From Gammaproteobacteria bacterium (lineage in GTDB: Bacteria > Pseudomonadota > Gammaproteobacteria > SZUA-229): 5,770 nucleotides of DNA. Each line of letters begins with the position of its first letter. Position 1 is the stretch's first letter. Made by a program: the position numbers and the translations under genes. The DNA lies in assembly GCA_029880105.1 (NCBI GenBank), contig JAOUPA010000121.1:1-5770 (forward strand), written 5' to 3'. The notes under the pieces are model-generated. The model ran no database searches and had not been told where the DNA came from. It saw only the letters and a program-made list of their open reading frames with translations. Below are positions 1 through 5,502 of the stretch, in pieces.

Positions 1-1
1 C

Positions 2-472
2 GCTGATTCTCTGGATATGCTCGCCGATGCCACCGTCTATGGTATTGGCCTTTATGCGGTTAGTCGCTCGGCACTGGCCAAAATAAACGCTGCCAGCCTG
101 AGTGGTATTTTCCAGATTATACTTGGCGTCATGGTATTGCTGGATGTGCTACGTCGATCGATTCTGGGTAGCGAACCCGAATCAATTCTTATGATGGTAA
201 TTGGTGCACTGGCACTGATTGCCAACACTATCTGTCTTGCACTTATTTCCAGGCACAGGGAGGGTGAAGTACACATGCGTGCCAGCTGGATTTTTTCCAG
301 AAACGATGTCATTGCCAATATTGGCATCATTCTCGGTGGTGTACTCGTACACCTGCTGGGCTCAAGATTCCCCGACCTCATTATCGGCGCCCTGATCTCA
401 ATACTTGTGATTCGTGGCGGCATAGACATCATAAAGGATGCCAGTCGTGAAAAATCCAGGATTTATAACTAA
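2..472 (+). CDS. Cation diffusion facilitator-type transporter, membrane domain only (5' truncated)
   Basis: This is the 3' part of an integral inner-membrane protein whose reading frame is open to the window edge, so the true start lies upstream and the ATG at 17 is internal. The first visible residues, ADSLDMLADA, match the second transmembrane helix of cation diffusion facilitators (CDF), with two Asp four residues apart in DMLAD as in the metal site. About four further hydrophobic helices follow (around bases 100-160, 190-250, 310-360 and 375-435). The helix-5 region carries WIFSRND at 287-307, whose Asp fits the second half of the metal site. CDF proteins exchange divalent metals such as zinc for protons. 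The protein ends about 15 residues after the last helix, so it lacks the cytoplasmic domain of YiiP-type CDFs; short proteins of this kind are known in proteobacteria. The family call is fairly secure, but the metal is unknown. Confidence 0.8.
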   Translation, partial: ADSLDMLADATVYGIGLYAVSRSALAKINAASLSGIFQIILGVMVLLDVLRRSILGSEPESILMMVIGALALIANTICLALISRHREGEVHMRASWIFSRNDVIANIGIILGGVLVHLLGSRFPDLIIGALISILVIRGGIDIIKDASREKSRIYN

Positions 473-540
473 TCGCCGATAGCTGAAATTAGTCAGTGTA
501 CCTGGCCTTACCAGCTACTTCTCCAGTCCACAAAACAGCT

Positions 541-570
541 TTGATCATCAGCGTATTTTGGGAGTAGAAT
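541..570 (+). promoter_or_regulatory. Possible sigma70 promoter for the small lipoprotein
   Basis: TTGATC (541-546) and TAGAAT (565-570) are separated by 18 bases and match the -35 and -10 consensus at 4/6 and 5/6. Transcription would start near 577, which is the lipoprotein ATG itself, so the message would be leaderless. This conflicts with the Shine-Dalgarno-like GGGAG at 560-564, which would then not be transcribed. The call is by eye only. Confidence 0.3.
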
Positions 571-576
571 CAGGCC

Positions 577-879
577 ATGAAAAGGATATCAATTAACCTC
601 TCCCTGATCAGTCTGTCAGTGCTTGCCCTGCAGGGCTGTGTTTATAACTGCAGCTGTGAAGATCCCGTAATGGATCACGCCAGTACGCAGGCACCTGTCA
701 CCCTGCCCAAAGGCCAGCAACTAATTAACGAGTGCAACTACATCAGTGAAGCCATCATCGATTCAGAATTGCTGGCAAAAAAAATGGCCAACAGCCGGTT
801 CGCCGTTTACTACCAGGCCATGAGCCGTGACCGGGTTATCAGCTTAGAAGTACGCGCCAGGGAAATTGGCTGCAAATAG
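577..879 (+). CDS. Small cysteine-rich lipoprotein, unknown function
   Basis: I do not recognise this 100-residue protein. It begins with a typical lipoprotein signal: K2 and R3, a hydrophobic stretch to about residue 17, then the lipobox LQGC with C21 as the predicted lipidated cysteine. Val at +2 is not an inner-membrane retention signal, so the outer membrane is the likely site. The mature part has four more cysteines (C25, C27, C53, C99), enough for two periplasmic disulfides, and a mostly charged, probably helical second half. GGGAG at 560-564 sits 12 bases before the ATG, slightly far for a Shine-Dalgarno site, but the signal peptide fixes the start well. It lies about 100 bases after the transporter and 125 before the kinase, so it is probably a separate unit. 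Confidence 0.75.
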   Translation: MKRISINLSLISLSVLALQGCVYNCSCEDPVMDHASTQAPVTLPKGQQLINECNYISEAIIDSELLAKKMANSRFAVYYQAMSRDRVISLEVRAREIGCK

Positions 880-920
880 CCGTATTTCAATTTCGCAACT
901 GAAAAACATCCTCAAGCCTT

Positions 921-937
921 CAACAGCCCGTCTGTTG
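921..937. promoter_or_regulatory. Perfect 6-bp inverted repeat upstream of the kinase gene
   Basis: CAACAG (921-926) and CTGTTG (932-937) form a perfect inverted repeat around a 5-base spacer. It could fold as a small hairpin followed by TTT, acting as a weak terminator for the lipoprotein gene. It could also be an operator, because its right arm overlaps the candidate -35 element of the kinase promoter. Six-base repeats occur by chance, so the function is unproven. Confidence 0.3.
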
Positions 938-963
938 TTTCCGGTACATGCCACTGTTAGTAT
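935..963 (+). promoter_or_regulatory. Weak candidate promoter for the kinase gene
   Basis: TTGTTT (935-940) and TAGTAT (958-963) are 17 bases apart and match the sigma70 consensus at only 3/6 and 4/6. This would give a leader of about 35 bases before the ATG at 1005. No clear Shine-Dalgarno sequence is visible before that ATG, so translation initiation may be weak or depend on other features. Confidence 0.2.
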
Positions 964-1004
964 AGAAACAAGATCTTCCTCTACCTATCAAATCCAGTAT
1001 AACC

Positions 1005-2414
1005 ATGAACACGGATAACTATATCGACCAAGATGACGCCATGATTTTCCTGTCAGGCGTGGATATTTTTCTCAATCTCAGCGCCAATATCATAGAAGAT
1101 ATGGCCCGACGCATGACCGTTAGTGAATTTCGTGCAGGTGACACACTGATTCATAAGGGCAACCCCGGTCTGCACATGCTACTAATCAAGCAGGGCAAGG
1201 TCACTGTCATGCTTGATAGCAAGGAGATAATGCTTGGCAAGGGTGCCGTACTTGGAGAAATGTCGTTATTATCCGGCAGGCCGAGTAAGGCCGATGTAAT
1301 TGCACAGACCGACACCGAGGCCTTTGTGCTTGAGCGCGATGATTTCCAGCAACTGATGTCCGAACACACCGAACTGGCATCAGTGATGACCAACCTGATG
1401 AAAAGCCGCTTTTCTACCGGTGATGATATTCAGACACTGGGTAAATACAAAATACTGGAGCAACTTGGCGAGGGCGGTATGTCCATCGTCTATAACGCCC
1501 TGGATACCGTACTAGGCCGCGAAGTCGCCATCAAGATGTTGAAATATGAAATTGCAACTTCCGAAGATTTCAAACAGCGCTTCAAACGGGAAGCGCAAAT
1601 TATCGCACGCCTGAAACACCCCAATATTTTGCACGTGATCGAAACCATCGCCGATTATTCCACTGAGTTTATTGTCATGGAAAAACTGGAAGGTTACGAC
1701 CTGAATTACTACCTCAAGCACCAGGGTGTCTTTAGTGGTGAAAAGACCTGCCACATTCTTTACCAGATTGCGATGGCACTGGAACACGCCAACAGCAATT
1801 TGTCGGGCGGCATTATTCACCGCGACATTAAACTTTCTAATATAGTGCTTGATGATCACGATCACGCCAAGCTAACCGACTTTGGTATTGCCACCACAAA
1901 CGATAATGCATCAGAACACTATGAAGGCACCGTGTTGTACATGGCACCGGAGTTATTGCTCAATGAGGCCATCGACCACCGGGTGGATATCTATGCACTT
2001 GGTATCACGGCCTTCGCCATGCTTACCGGCAAGACCCCCTTCACCGCATCCACGGTTGATGAGGTCATTGCTAACCACCTGGGCAAGGCACCTCCTGTCA
2101 TTGAAGAGTTGGTACCCGACATACCTGCTGGTCTGGCTGAATTTATTCATCGTGCCCTGATCAAGGAGCCTGAGCGACGTATTTCAAGCTGGCTCGAAGT
2201 AGAGGAACTGTTATCGCCCAATAAAAGCAGTCACTACAAACTGGAAGCCTCCAGTGAAATGGATATGGCTTTTATCATTAAATTGAAAACCGAAAACATT
2301 GATAAGGATGAACTACTACGCGAAATTAGATGGACGCTAAACCGCTATGACACCGATTATGAAATCGAGACTGTGAAACGAGAGACACAGGAACTGGATT
2401 TCGACCTGGACTGA
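1005..2414 (+). CDS. Ser/Thr protein kinase with N-terminal cyclic-nucleotide-binding-like domain
   Basis: This soluble, probably cytoplasmic 469-residue protein has no signal peptide or membrane helix. Residues ~15-135 form a CAP/CRP-type cNMP-binding fold, with the phosphate-binding cassette at 84-100 (GEM then RPSKADV). Residues ~146-403 are a complete Hanks-type kinase: glycine loop GEGGMSIV (155-162), VAIK with K177, helix-C E196, HRD with catalytic D274, K276 and N279, DFG at 292-294, APE at 314-316, D328 in DIYALG and the late Arg at 391/392. All catalytic residues are present, so activity is expected. The HRD arginine makes it an RD kinase, commonly activated by phosphorylation in the activation segment, which here contains T297, T298, S303 and T309. 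Residues ~418-469 look like a small beta-alpha-beta element ending in an acidic tail. The cassette lacks the usual phosphate-binding Arg (S94-K95 instead), so the ligand is uncertain. The substrate is unknown. No clear ribosome site precedes the start. Confidence 0.9.
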   Translation: MNTDNYIDQDDAMIFLSGVDIFLNLSANIIEDMARRMTVSEFRAGDTLIHKGNPGLHMLLIKQGKVTVMLDSKEIMLGKGAVLGEMSLLSGRPSKADVIAQTDTEAFVLERDDFQQLMSEHTELASVMTNLMKSRFSTGDDIQTLGKYKILEQLGEGGMSIVYNALDTVLGREVAIKMLKYEIATSEDFKQRFKREAQIIARLKHPNILHVIETIADYSTEFIVMEKLEGYDLNYYLKHQGVFSGEKTCHILYQIAMALEHANSNLSGGIIHRDIKLSNIVLDDHDHAKLTDFGIATTNDNASEHYEGTVLYMAPELLLNEAIDHRVDIYALGITAFAMLTGKTPFTASTVDEVIANHLGKAPPVIEELVPDIPAGLAEFIHRALIKEPERRISSWLEVEELLSPNKSSHYKLEASSEMDMAFIIKLKTENIDKDELLREIRWTLNRYDTDYEIETVKRETQELDFDLD

Positions 2415-2418
2415 CCAT

Positions 2419-2447
2419 TTCATTTCCAGGCACAACATTTCTATACT
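2419..2447 (+). promoter_or_regulatory. Candidate promoter for the Slp cluster
   Basis: TTCATT (2419-2424) and TATACT (2442-2447) are 17 bases apart and match the consensus at 3/6 and 5/6. A transcript starting near 2454 would have a leader of about 60 A/T-rich bases before the first Slp gene. It would separate the cluster from the kinase upstream, but read-through from the kinase cannot be excluded because no convincing terminator lies between them. Confidence 0.3.
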
Positions 2448-2515
2448 GGCAATATATATCACGTGGATTTATTATTACTAAAGAAACTCTATTTAAATGA
2501 GGTTCACTAATAATT

Positions 2516-3067
2516 ATGAAACCTGTTAAATCCATGATCAGCGCAGGTTGTTTCACACTAGCCGTACTACTTTCAGCCTGTAGCTCACACATTCCACCCG
2601 AAATAAAGCAGCCACTGGATGGTGCGCCCAGCGTGGCCGAGGTTCGTGATTCTGCCAGTGAGCACCTCTCTAAAAACATCCGCTGGGGCGGTGTGATTCT
2701 CGGCACTGAAAACAAGGCCAATTCCAGCTGGGTGACCGTACTCGCCTTCCCTCTAAATAGTTATGGTGAACCCCAGAAGGACCAGCAAAGCCAGGGGCGC
2801 TTTATTGCCGTTATTGACCAGTTTCTGGAGCCCACGGTATACAGCCGTGACCGCAAGATCACTATCACCGGTAAACTGCTTCGCACCGAAACGCAGAAAG
2901 TTGGTGAGTTCCCCTATGATTACCCCATCGTGCAGGCCGAGTACTTTTATTTATGGCAAGCCGATCCCGAACCCAGTCCGCTGGATCGCTATCCCTACTG
3001 GTGGCATGACCCCTGGTACAGCCCCTGGTATGATCCCTTTTATTATCCCCACCATCACTACCATTAA
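2516..3067 (+). CDS. Slp-family outer-membrane lipoprotein with aromatic/His-rich tail
   Basis: A signal peptide with K2 and K5 leads to the lipobox LSAC, with C22 as the lipidated residue. Ser at +2 favours the outer membrane. The body carries the landmarks of the Slp (starvation-inducible lipoprotein) family: WGG at 57-59, GRF at 94-96, LEP at 104-106, GE at 130-131, the Y-x-YP stretch at 134-137 and LW at 146-147. The Slp role is poorly defined; in E. coli it is linked to stationary phase and acid stress. Residues 149-183 form an unusual tail rich in Tyr, Trp, His and Pro with P-W/F-Y units, ending in a His cluster. TGAGG at 2498-2502 is a weak ribosome site 13 bases from the ATG, and the signal peptide supports this start. 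The gene is followed after 18 bases by a paralogue. The family call is firm, the function is not. Confidence 0.85.
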   Translation: MKPVKSMISAGCFTLAVLLSACSSHIPPEIKQPLDGAPSVAEVRDSASEHLSKNIRWGGVILGTENKANSSWVTVLAFPLNSYGEPQKDQQSQGRFIAVIDQFLEPTVYSRDRKITITGKLLRTETQKVGEFPYDYPIVQAEYFYLWQADPEPSPLDRYPYWWHDPWYSPWYDPFYYPHHHYH

Positions 3068-3074
3068 TAAGGAT

Positions 3075-3078
3075 GGAG
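3075..3078 (+). promoter_or_regulatory. Ribosome binding site of the second Slp gene
   Basis: GGAG lies 7 bases before the ATG at 3086, in the 18-base gap after the first Slp gene. It is one of the best-placed Shine-Dalgarno sites in the window. It confirms the start and supports independent initiation within a shared message. Confidence 0.7.
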
Positions 3079-3085
3079 TTACTTA

Positions 3086-3568
3086 ATGAATAAACTTTAC
3101 CTGTTTACCGTTCTGCTATTTGCATGGCTAAGCGGTTGCGCAACTTCACCCGAGTTTGATACCACTGGTGTTGATAATTCATTGACGCCACAGAGCGTAA
3201 TTGCAGAACCTGCTAATAGCAAAGGCAAAATGGCAATCTGGGGTGGCAGCATTCTGAGTACGCGCAACCTTGAGACAACCACTCAAATCGAGGTACTGGC
3301 CTACCCGCTTAATGCTTCGCACAAACCAATGCTCGATAGCTCGCCACTAGGTCGTTTTATCATTGAACACCAGGGCTACCTTGAACCCGCCACCTACAAA
3401 AAAGGCTTATCAATTAGTGTACTCGGCGATGTCAGCAAGATTCAAAAAGGCAAAGTTGGTGAAAGTGACTATACCTACCCGGTACTGGGTGCCCGGAAAA
3501 TATTTTTGTGGGTTCCCGGTAACGAACCACAGACCAGTTTCCATTTTGGCATCGGTGTTCGCCTGTAA
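3086..3568 (+). CDS. Second Slp-family outer-membrane lipoprotein
   Basis: This 160-residue lipoprotein has a signal peptide ending in LSGC, with C18 lipidated and Ala at +2, so the outer membrane is likely. It shares the whole Slp core with its upstream neighbour: WGG at 52-54 followed by IL-x-T, VLA-x-PLN at 70-76, GRF at 89-91, LEP at 99-101, KVGE at 123-126, Y-x-YP at 129-132 and LW at 141-142. The two are diverged tandem duplicates. It lacks the aromatic tail and ends in a short strand-like FHFGIGVRL. The 18-base gap and a strong ribosome site indicate co-transcription with the first copy. As with other Slp proteins, the molecular role is unknown; envelope stress or stationary-phase functions are inferred from the family. 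Confidence 0.83.
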   Translation: MNKLYLFTVLLFAWLSGCATSPEFDTTGVDNSLTPQSVIAEPANSKGKMAIWGGSILSTRNLETTTQIEVLAYPLNASHKPMLDSSPLGRFIIEHQGYLEPATYKKGLSISVLGDVSKIQKGKVGESDYTYPVLGARKIFLWVPGNEPQTSFHFGIGVRL

Positions 3569-3588
3569 AACAGTATCAACTCTAATCT

Positions 3589-3593
3589 AAAGG
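3589..3593 (+). promoter_or_regulatory. Ribosome binding site of the LsrG-like gene
   Basis: AAAGG lies 9 bases before the ATG at 3603, in the 34-base gap after the second Slp gene. No terminator-like hairpin is visible in this gap, so the LsrG-like gene probably continues the same transcript. Confidence 0.55.
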
Positions 3594-3602
3594 TAGCCCT
3601 GC

Positions 3603-3899
3603 ATGCACACCACGCTTGTTTATGTTCACGTTAAGGCAGAACATATTGATGATTTCATCGAGGCCTGTCGCCTGAACCATGAGGCCTCAGTACAGGAAGC
3701 GGGCAACCGCCGATTTGATGTGCTGCAATCGGCTGAGGAGCCAGCACTCTTCATACTCTATGAAGCCTATGTCAGCAGAGAGGATGCCGCTGCACACAAA
3801 CAGACACCGCATTACCTGGCCTGGCGTGACCGTGTTGCCGAGTGGATGGCATCACCGCGCGAAGGCGTGGCTTATAATGGCCTTTATCCGGAAAAATAA
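3603..3899 (+). CDS. LsrG-like ABM-domain protein (isomerase or quinol monooxygenase family)
   Basis: This 98-residue cytoplasmic protein is about the full length of single-domain antibiotic-biosynthesis-monooxygenase (ABM) proteins, which form dimeric ferredoxin-like folds. From memory it closely follows E. coli LsrG: NH at 25-26, SVQE at 29-32, GN at 34-35, RFDVLQ at 37-42, YEAY at 53-56, HK at 65-66, TPHY at 68-71, PR at 85-86 and NGL-x-P at 92-96. LsrG isomerises phosphorylated autoinducer-2 during its breakdown. Nothing else of the lsr system is in this window, and the next gene, 21 bases on, is an alcohol dehydrogenase-family enzyme. A different carbonyl substrate is therefore possible. 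The fold and relationship to LsrG are firm, but the reaction here is an inference, so no symbol is assigned. Confidence 0.82.
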   Translation: MHTTLVYVHVKAEHIDDFIEACRLNHEASVQEAGNRRFDVLQSAEEPALFILYEAYVSREDAAAHKQTPHYLAWRDRVAEWMASPREGVAYNGLYPEK

Positions 3900-3920
3900 A
3901 AGAGAAAAACCCCGCCCACC

Positions 3921-5105
3921 ATGTTCAATTCATTTACTATCGCACGCCTGCCACGCATCGAATTTGGTCGAGGCAGCTTTTCCAGGGTAGGTTCAATCTG
4001 TCGTCAGTACGGTAACAAAATTCTGCTGGTCACCGGAGCACATTCCTTCAGAAACACTGAGGCGTTTAGCCAGCTGATCGCCGAGTTTGAAGACAGCAAA
4101 ATAGAGTGGATGCAGTGCGTGGTGTCTGGTGAGCCTTCACCGCAGTTAGTCGATGAAGCAGTACAACAATATGCCAGTCACCATTTCGATGTCGTACTCG
4201 GTATTGGCGGTGGCAGTGCACTGGATGCCGCCAAGGCCATTGCTGGCCTGCTCAGGGTAAAGCATTCGGTCATGGATTATCTCGAAGGCGTTGGCCCAGA
4301 ACTGAAGTATGAAGGCCCGGCTGTACCCTTTATCGCCGTACCCACCACAGCCGGCACTGGTAGCGAGGCGACCAAAAATGCCGTTCTCAGTATTCAGGGT
4401 AAAGATGGCTTCAAAAAGTCATTTCGCGATGACCGGCTGGTAGCCGAATATGCGATTGTCGACCCATCGCTACTCTCCACCTGTCCACCATCCATCATCG
4501 CCGCCAACGGCATGGATGCACTCACCCAGTTGATGGAGTCCTATGTTTCAACCAATGCCAACCCGCTCACCGATGCGCTGGCCTTGAGCGGCCTGGGTGC
4601 GGCCCGTGATGCACTGCTGCCACTTTTCCACAGTGCTGCCGATAGCGAGGCACGAGAAAAAATGGCTTATGCCTCACTGCTCTCAGGTATCTGCCTGGCG
4701 CAGACCGGGCTCGGTTCGGTACACGGACTGGCGTCACCACTTGGCGCTTTTTACCCTATCCCCCACGGTGTGGTCTGCGGTACGCTGGTTGCCGAGGCGA
4801 CACGAATCAATATTGAAGCCATGCAGGAACGTGACCCTTTTAACCCCGCGCTCAAAAAATATGCCCAGCTTGCCAGCCTGCTCTGCCAGCGCAGTTTCAG
4901 CAGCGAAACCGAGGCGCACTCAGCCCTCTGCCAGTTTCTCAGCAACTGGTGCCAGCAACTCAGGCTACAACGCCTATCGGAGTATGGCCTGGATGAGGCC
5001 GGACTGGATCACGTCATTGCCCATTCTCGTGGCAGCAGCATGAAAACCAACCCCATCGTGGTGACAGATGAGGAACTCAGGGCCCTGCTAAAGGCTCGTC
5101 TGTAA
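3921..5105 (+). CDS. Iron-type alcohol dehydrogenase family oxidoreductase
   Basis: This 394-residue protein is full length for the group III metal-dependent alcohol dehydrogenases (Fe-ADH), which interconvert alcohols and aldehydes or ketones with NAD(P). The N-terminal nucleotide domain has GGGS at 96-99 with D102 and K105, and PTTAGTGSEAT at 141-151. The C-terminal metal domain keeps D199, H268 and H282. The fourth ligand, usually His four residues after the Asp (FucO H200), is Gln203. The usual His of AHPLG (FucO H267) is Ser272. G39 follows VT where FucO has the Asp that favours NAD, so NADP use is plausible. These changes may mark a subfamily rather than a dead enzyme, since the rest of the fold is intact. 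No strong ribosome site is seen. It probably acts with the LsrG-like protein upstream. The substrate is unknown. Confidence 0.88.
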   Translation: MFNSFTIARLPRIEFGRGSFSRVGSICRQYGNKILLVTGAHSFRNTEAFSQLIAEFEDSKIEWMQCVVSGEPSPQLVDEAVQQYASHHFDVVLGIGGGSALDAAKAIAGLLRVKHSVMDYLEGVGPELKYEGPAVPFIAVPTTAGTGSEATKNAVLSIQGKDGFKKSFRDDRLVAEYAIVDPSLLSTCPPSIIAANGMDALTQLMESYVSTNANPLTDALALSGLGAARDALLPLFHSAADSEAREKMAYASLLSGICLAQTGLGSVHGLASPLGAFYPIPHGVVCGTLVAEATRINIEAMQERDPFNPALKKYAQLASLLCQRSFSSETEAHSALCQFLSNWCQQLRLQRLSEYGLDEAGLDHVIAHSRGSSMKTNPIVVTDEELRALLKARL

Positions 5106-5148
5106 TACAACAAGTCTTCTACCTAACTGATTCAAAAAAACTCATAAG

Positions 5149-5177
5149 TTTATTAATACCAGCTTATCGGCTAAAAT
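5149..5177 (+). promoter_or_regulatory. Candidate promoter for the small membrane protein
   Basis: TTTATT (5149-5154) and TAAAAT (5172-5177) are 17 bases apart and match the consensus at 3/6 and 5/6. They lie in the A/T-rich 105-base gap after the dehydrogenase. The predicted start near 5184 leaves a leader of about 27 bases with no clear Shine-Dalgarno site. Confidence 0.35.
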
Positions 5178-5210
5178 CTGCCGCACTTTTCTAGCCTTAC
5201 CGAATAACAA

Positions 5211-5411
5211 ATGAGCGTAGAGCAATTCGAAGAAATCTCCCTGATAATCGGCATCGGCGGCCTGGTGCTTTATATGTTATTTATTCTTTATAAGCTCGCC
5301 GAAGAATCCAAAGCCGGCAAATACGGCAGTGCAGTCATTTTCTTCGCACTTGGCTTCGGCTTCGTCGGCTTTGCCGCCAAAGAGATCATCAAAATTTTTC
5401 TGGAATCCTGA
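5211..5411 (+). CDS. Two-helix small membrane protein, DUF2788-like
   Basis: This 66-residue protein has a short acidic N-terminus, a first membrane helix at about residues 10-28, a charged loop (KLAEESKAGKYG, 28-39) and a second helix at about 40-57, followed by KEIIKIF. The pattern of LYMLFILYKLAEESKAGKYG, then a Gly/Phe-rich second helix, resembles what I recall of the DUF2788 family of short proteobacterial membrane proteins, whose function is unknown. The positively charged loop would tend to stay in the cytoplasm, placing both ends outside, but this is only a rule-of-thumb prediction. It has its own candidate promoter and is followed by a strong terminator, so it is probably monocistronic. 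Coding status is well supported by composition and the clean ending at the terminator. Confidence 0.72.
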   Translation: MSVEQFEEISLIIGIGGLVLYMLFILYKLAEESKAGKYGSAVIFFALGFGFVGFAAKEIIKIFLES

Positions 5412-5443
5412 TACACAGATCTTACAATTAAGCCTCTCGCATT

Positions 5444-5478
5444 AAAAAAGCCCGGTGGTTACCCGCCGGGCTTTTTTA
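5444..5478. terminator. Strong bidirectional intrinsic terminator
   Basis: A 9-bp G+C-rich stem (5450-5458 with 5463-5471, one T-G wobble) closes on the loop TTAC (5459-5462). It is flanked by six A on the left and six T on the right, so it has a U-tract in both directions. It sits between two convergent genes ending at 5411 (+) and 5503 (-), and would terminate both. Confidence 0.93.
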
Positions 5479-5502
5479 TTTTAGCGATGCATACGCCAGG
5501 CC

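Noticed and set aside
52..432. Antisense open frame of 126 codons across the transporter gene
   Set aside because: It is the shadow of a clearly coding membrane protein, with no recognisable domain and no plausible start signal.
1512..1865. Antisense open frame of 117 codons inside the kinase gene
   Set aside because: It lies opposite the kinase catalytic core, whose motifs are unambiguous; the antisense product matches nothing I recognise.
2405..2430. CCTGGA/TCCAGG inverted repeat at the end of the kinase gene
   Set aside because: The 6-bp stem has a 14-base loop and no T-run, so it is not a convincing terminator.
2326..2721. Antisense open frame of 131 codons spanning the kinase end and the first Slp gene
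   Set aside because: It overlaps two well-supported genes and lacks a ribosome site or recognisable features.
4515..4560. Dehydrogenase as a pseudogene because of the missing metal-ligand His
   Set aside because: The frame is full length, all other motifs are intact, and Gln at this site is likely a subfamily trait.
4597..5043. Second-frame open frame of 148 codons inside the dehydrogenase gene
   Set aside because: It is out of frame with a full-length conserved enzyme, and its Arg/His/Trp-rich composition is typical of a shadow frame.
5138..5151. AAACT-CATA-AGTTT hairpin after the dehydrogenase gene
   Set aside because: The 5-bp stem is mostly A/T and too weak to act as a terminator; such repeats are expected by chance in A/T-rich gaps.
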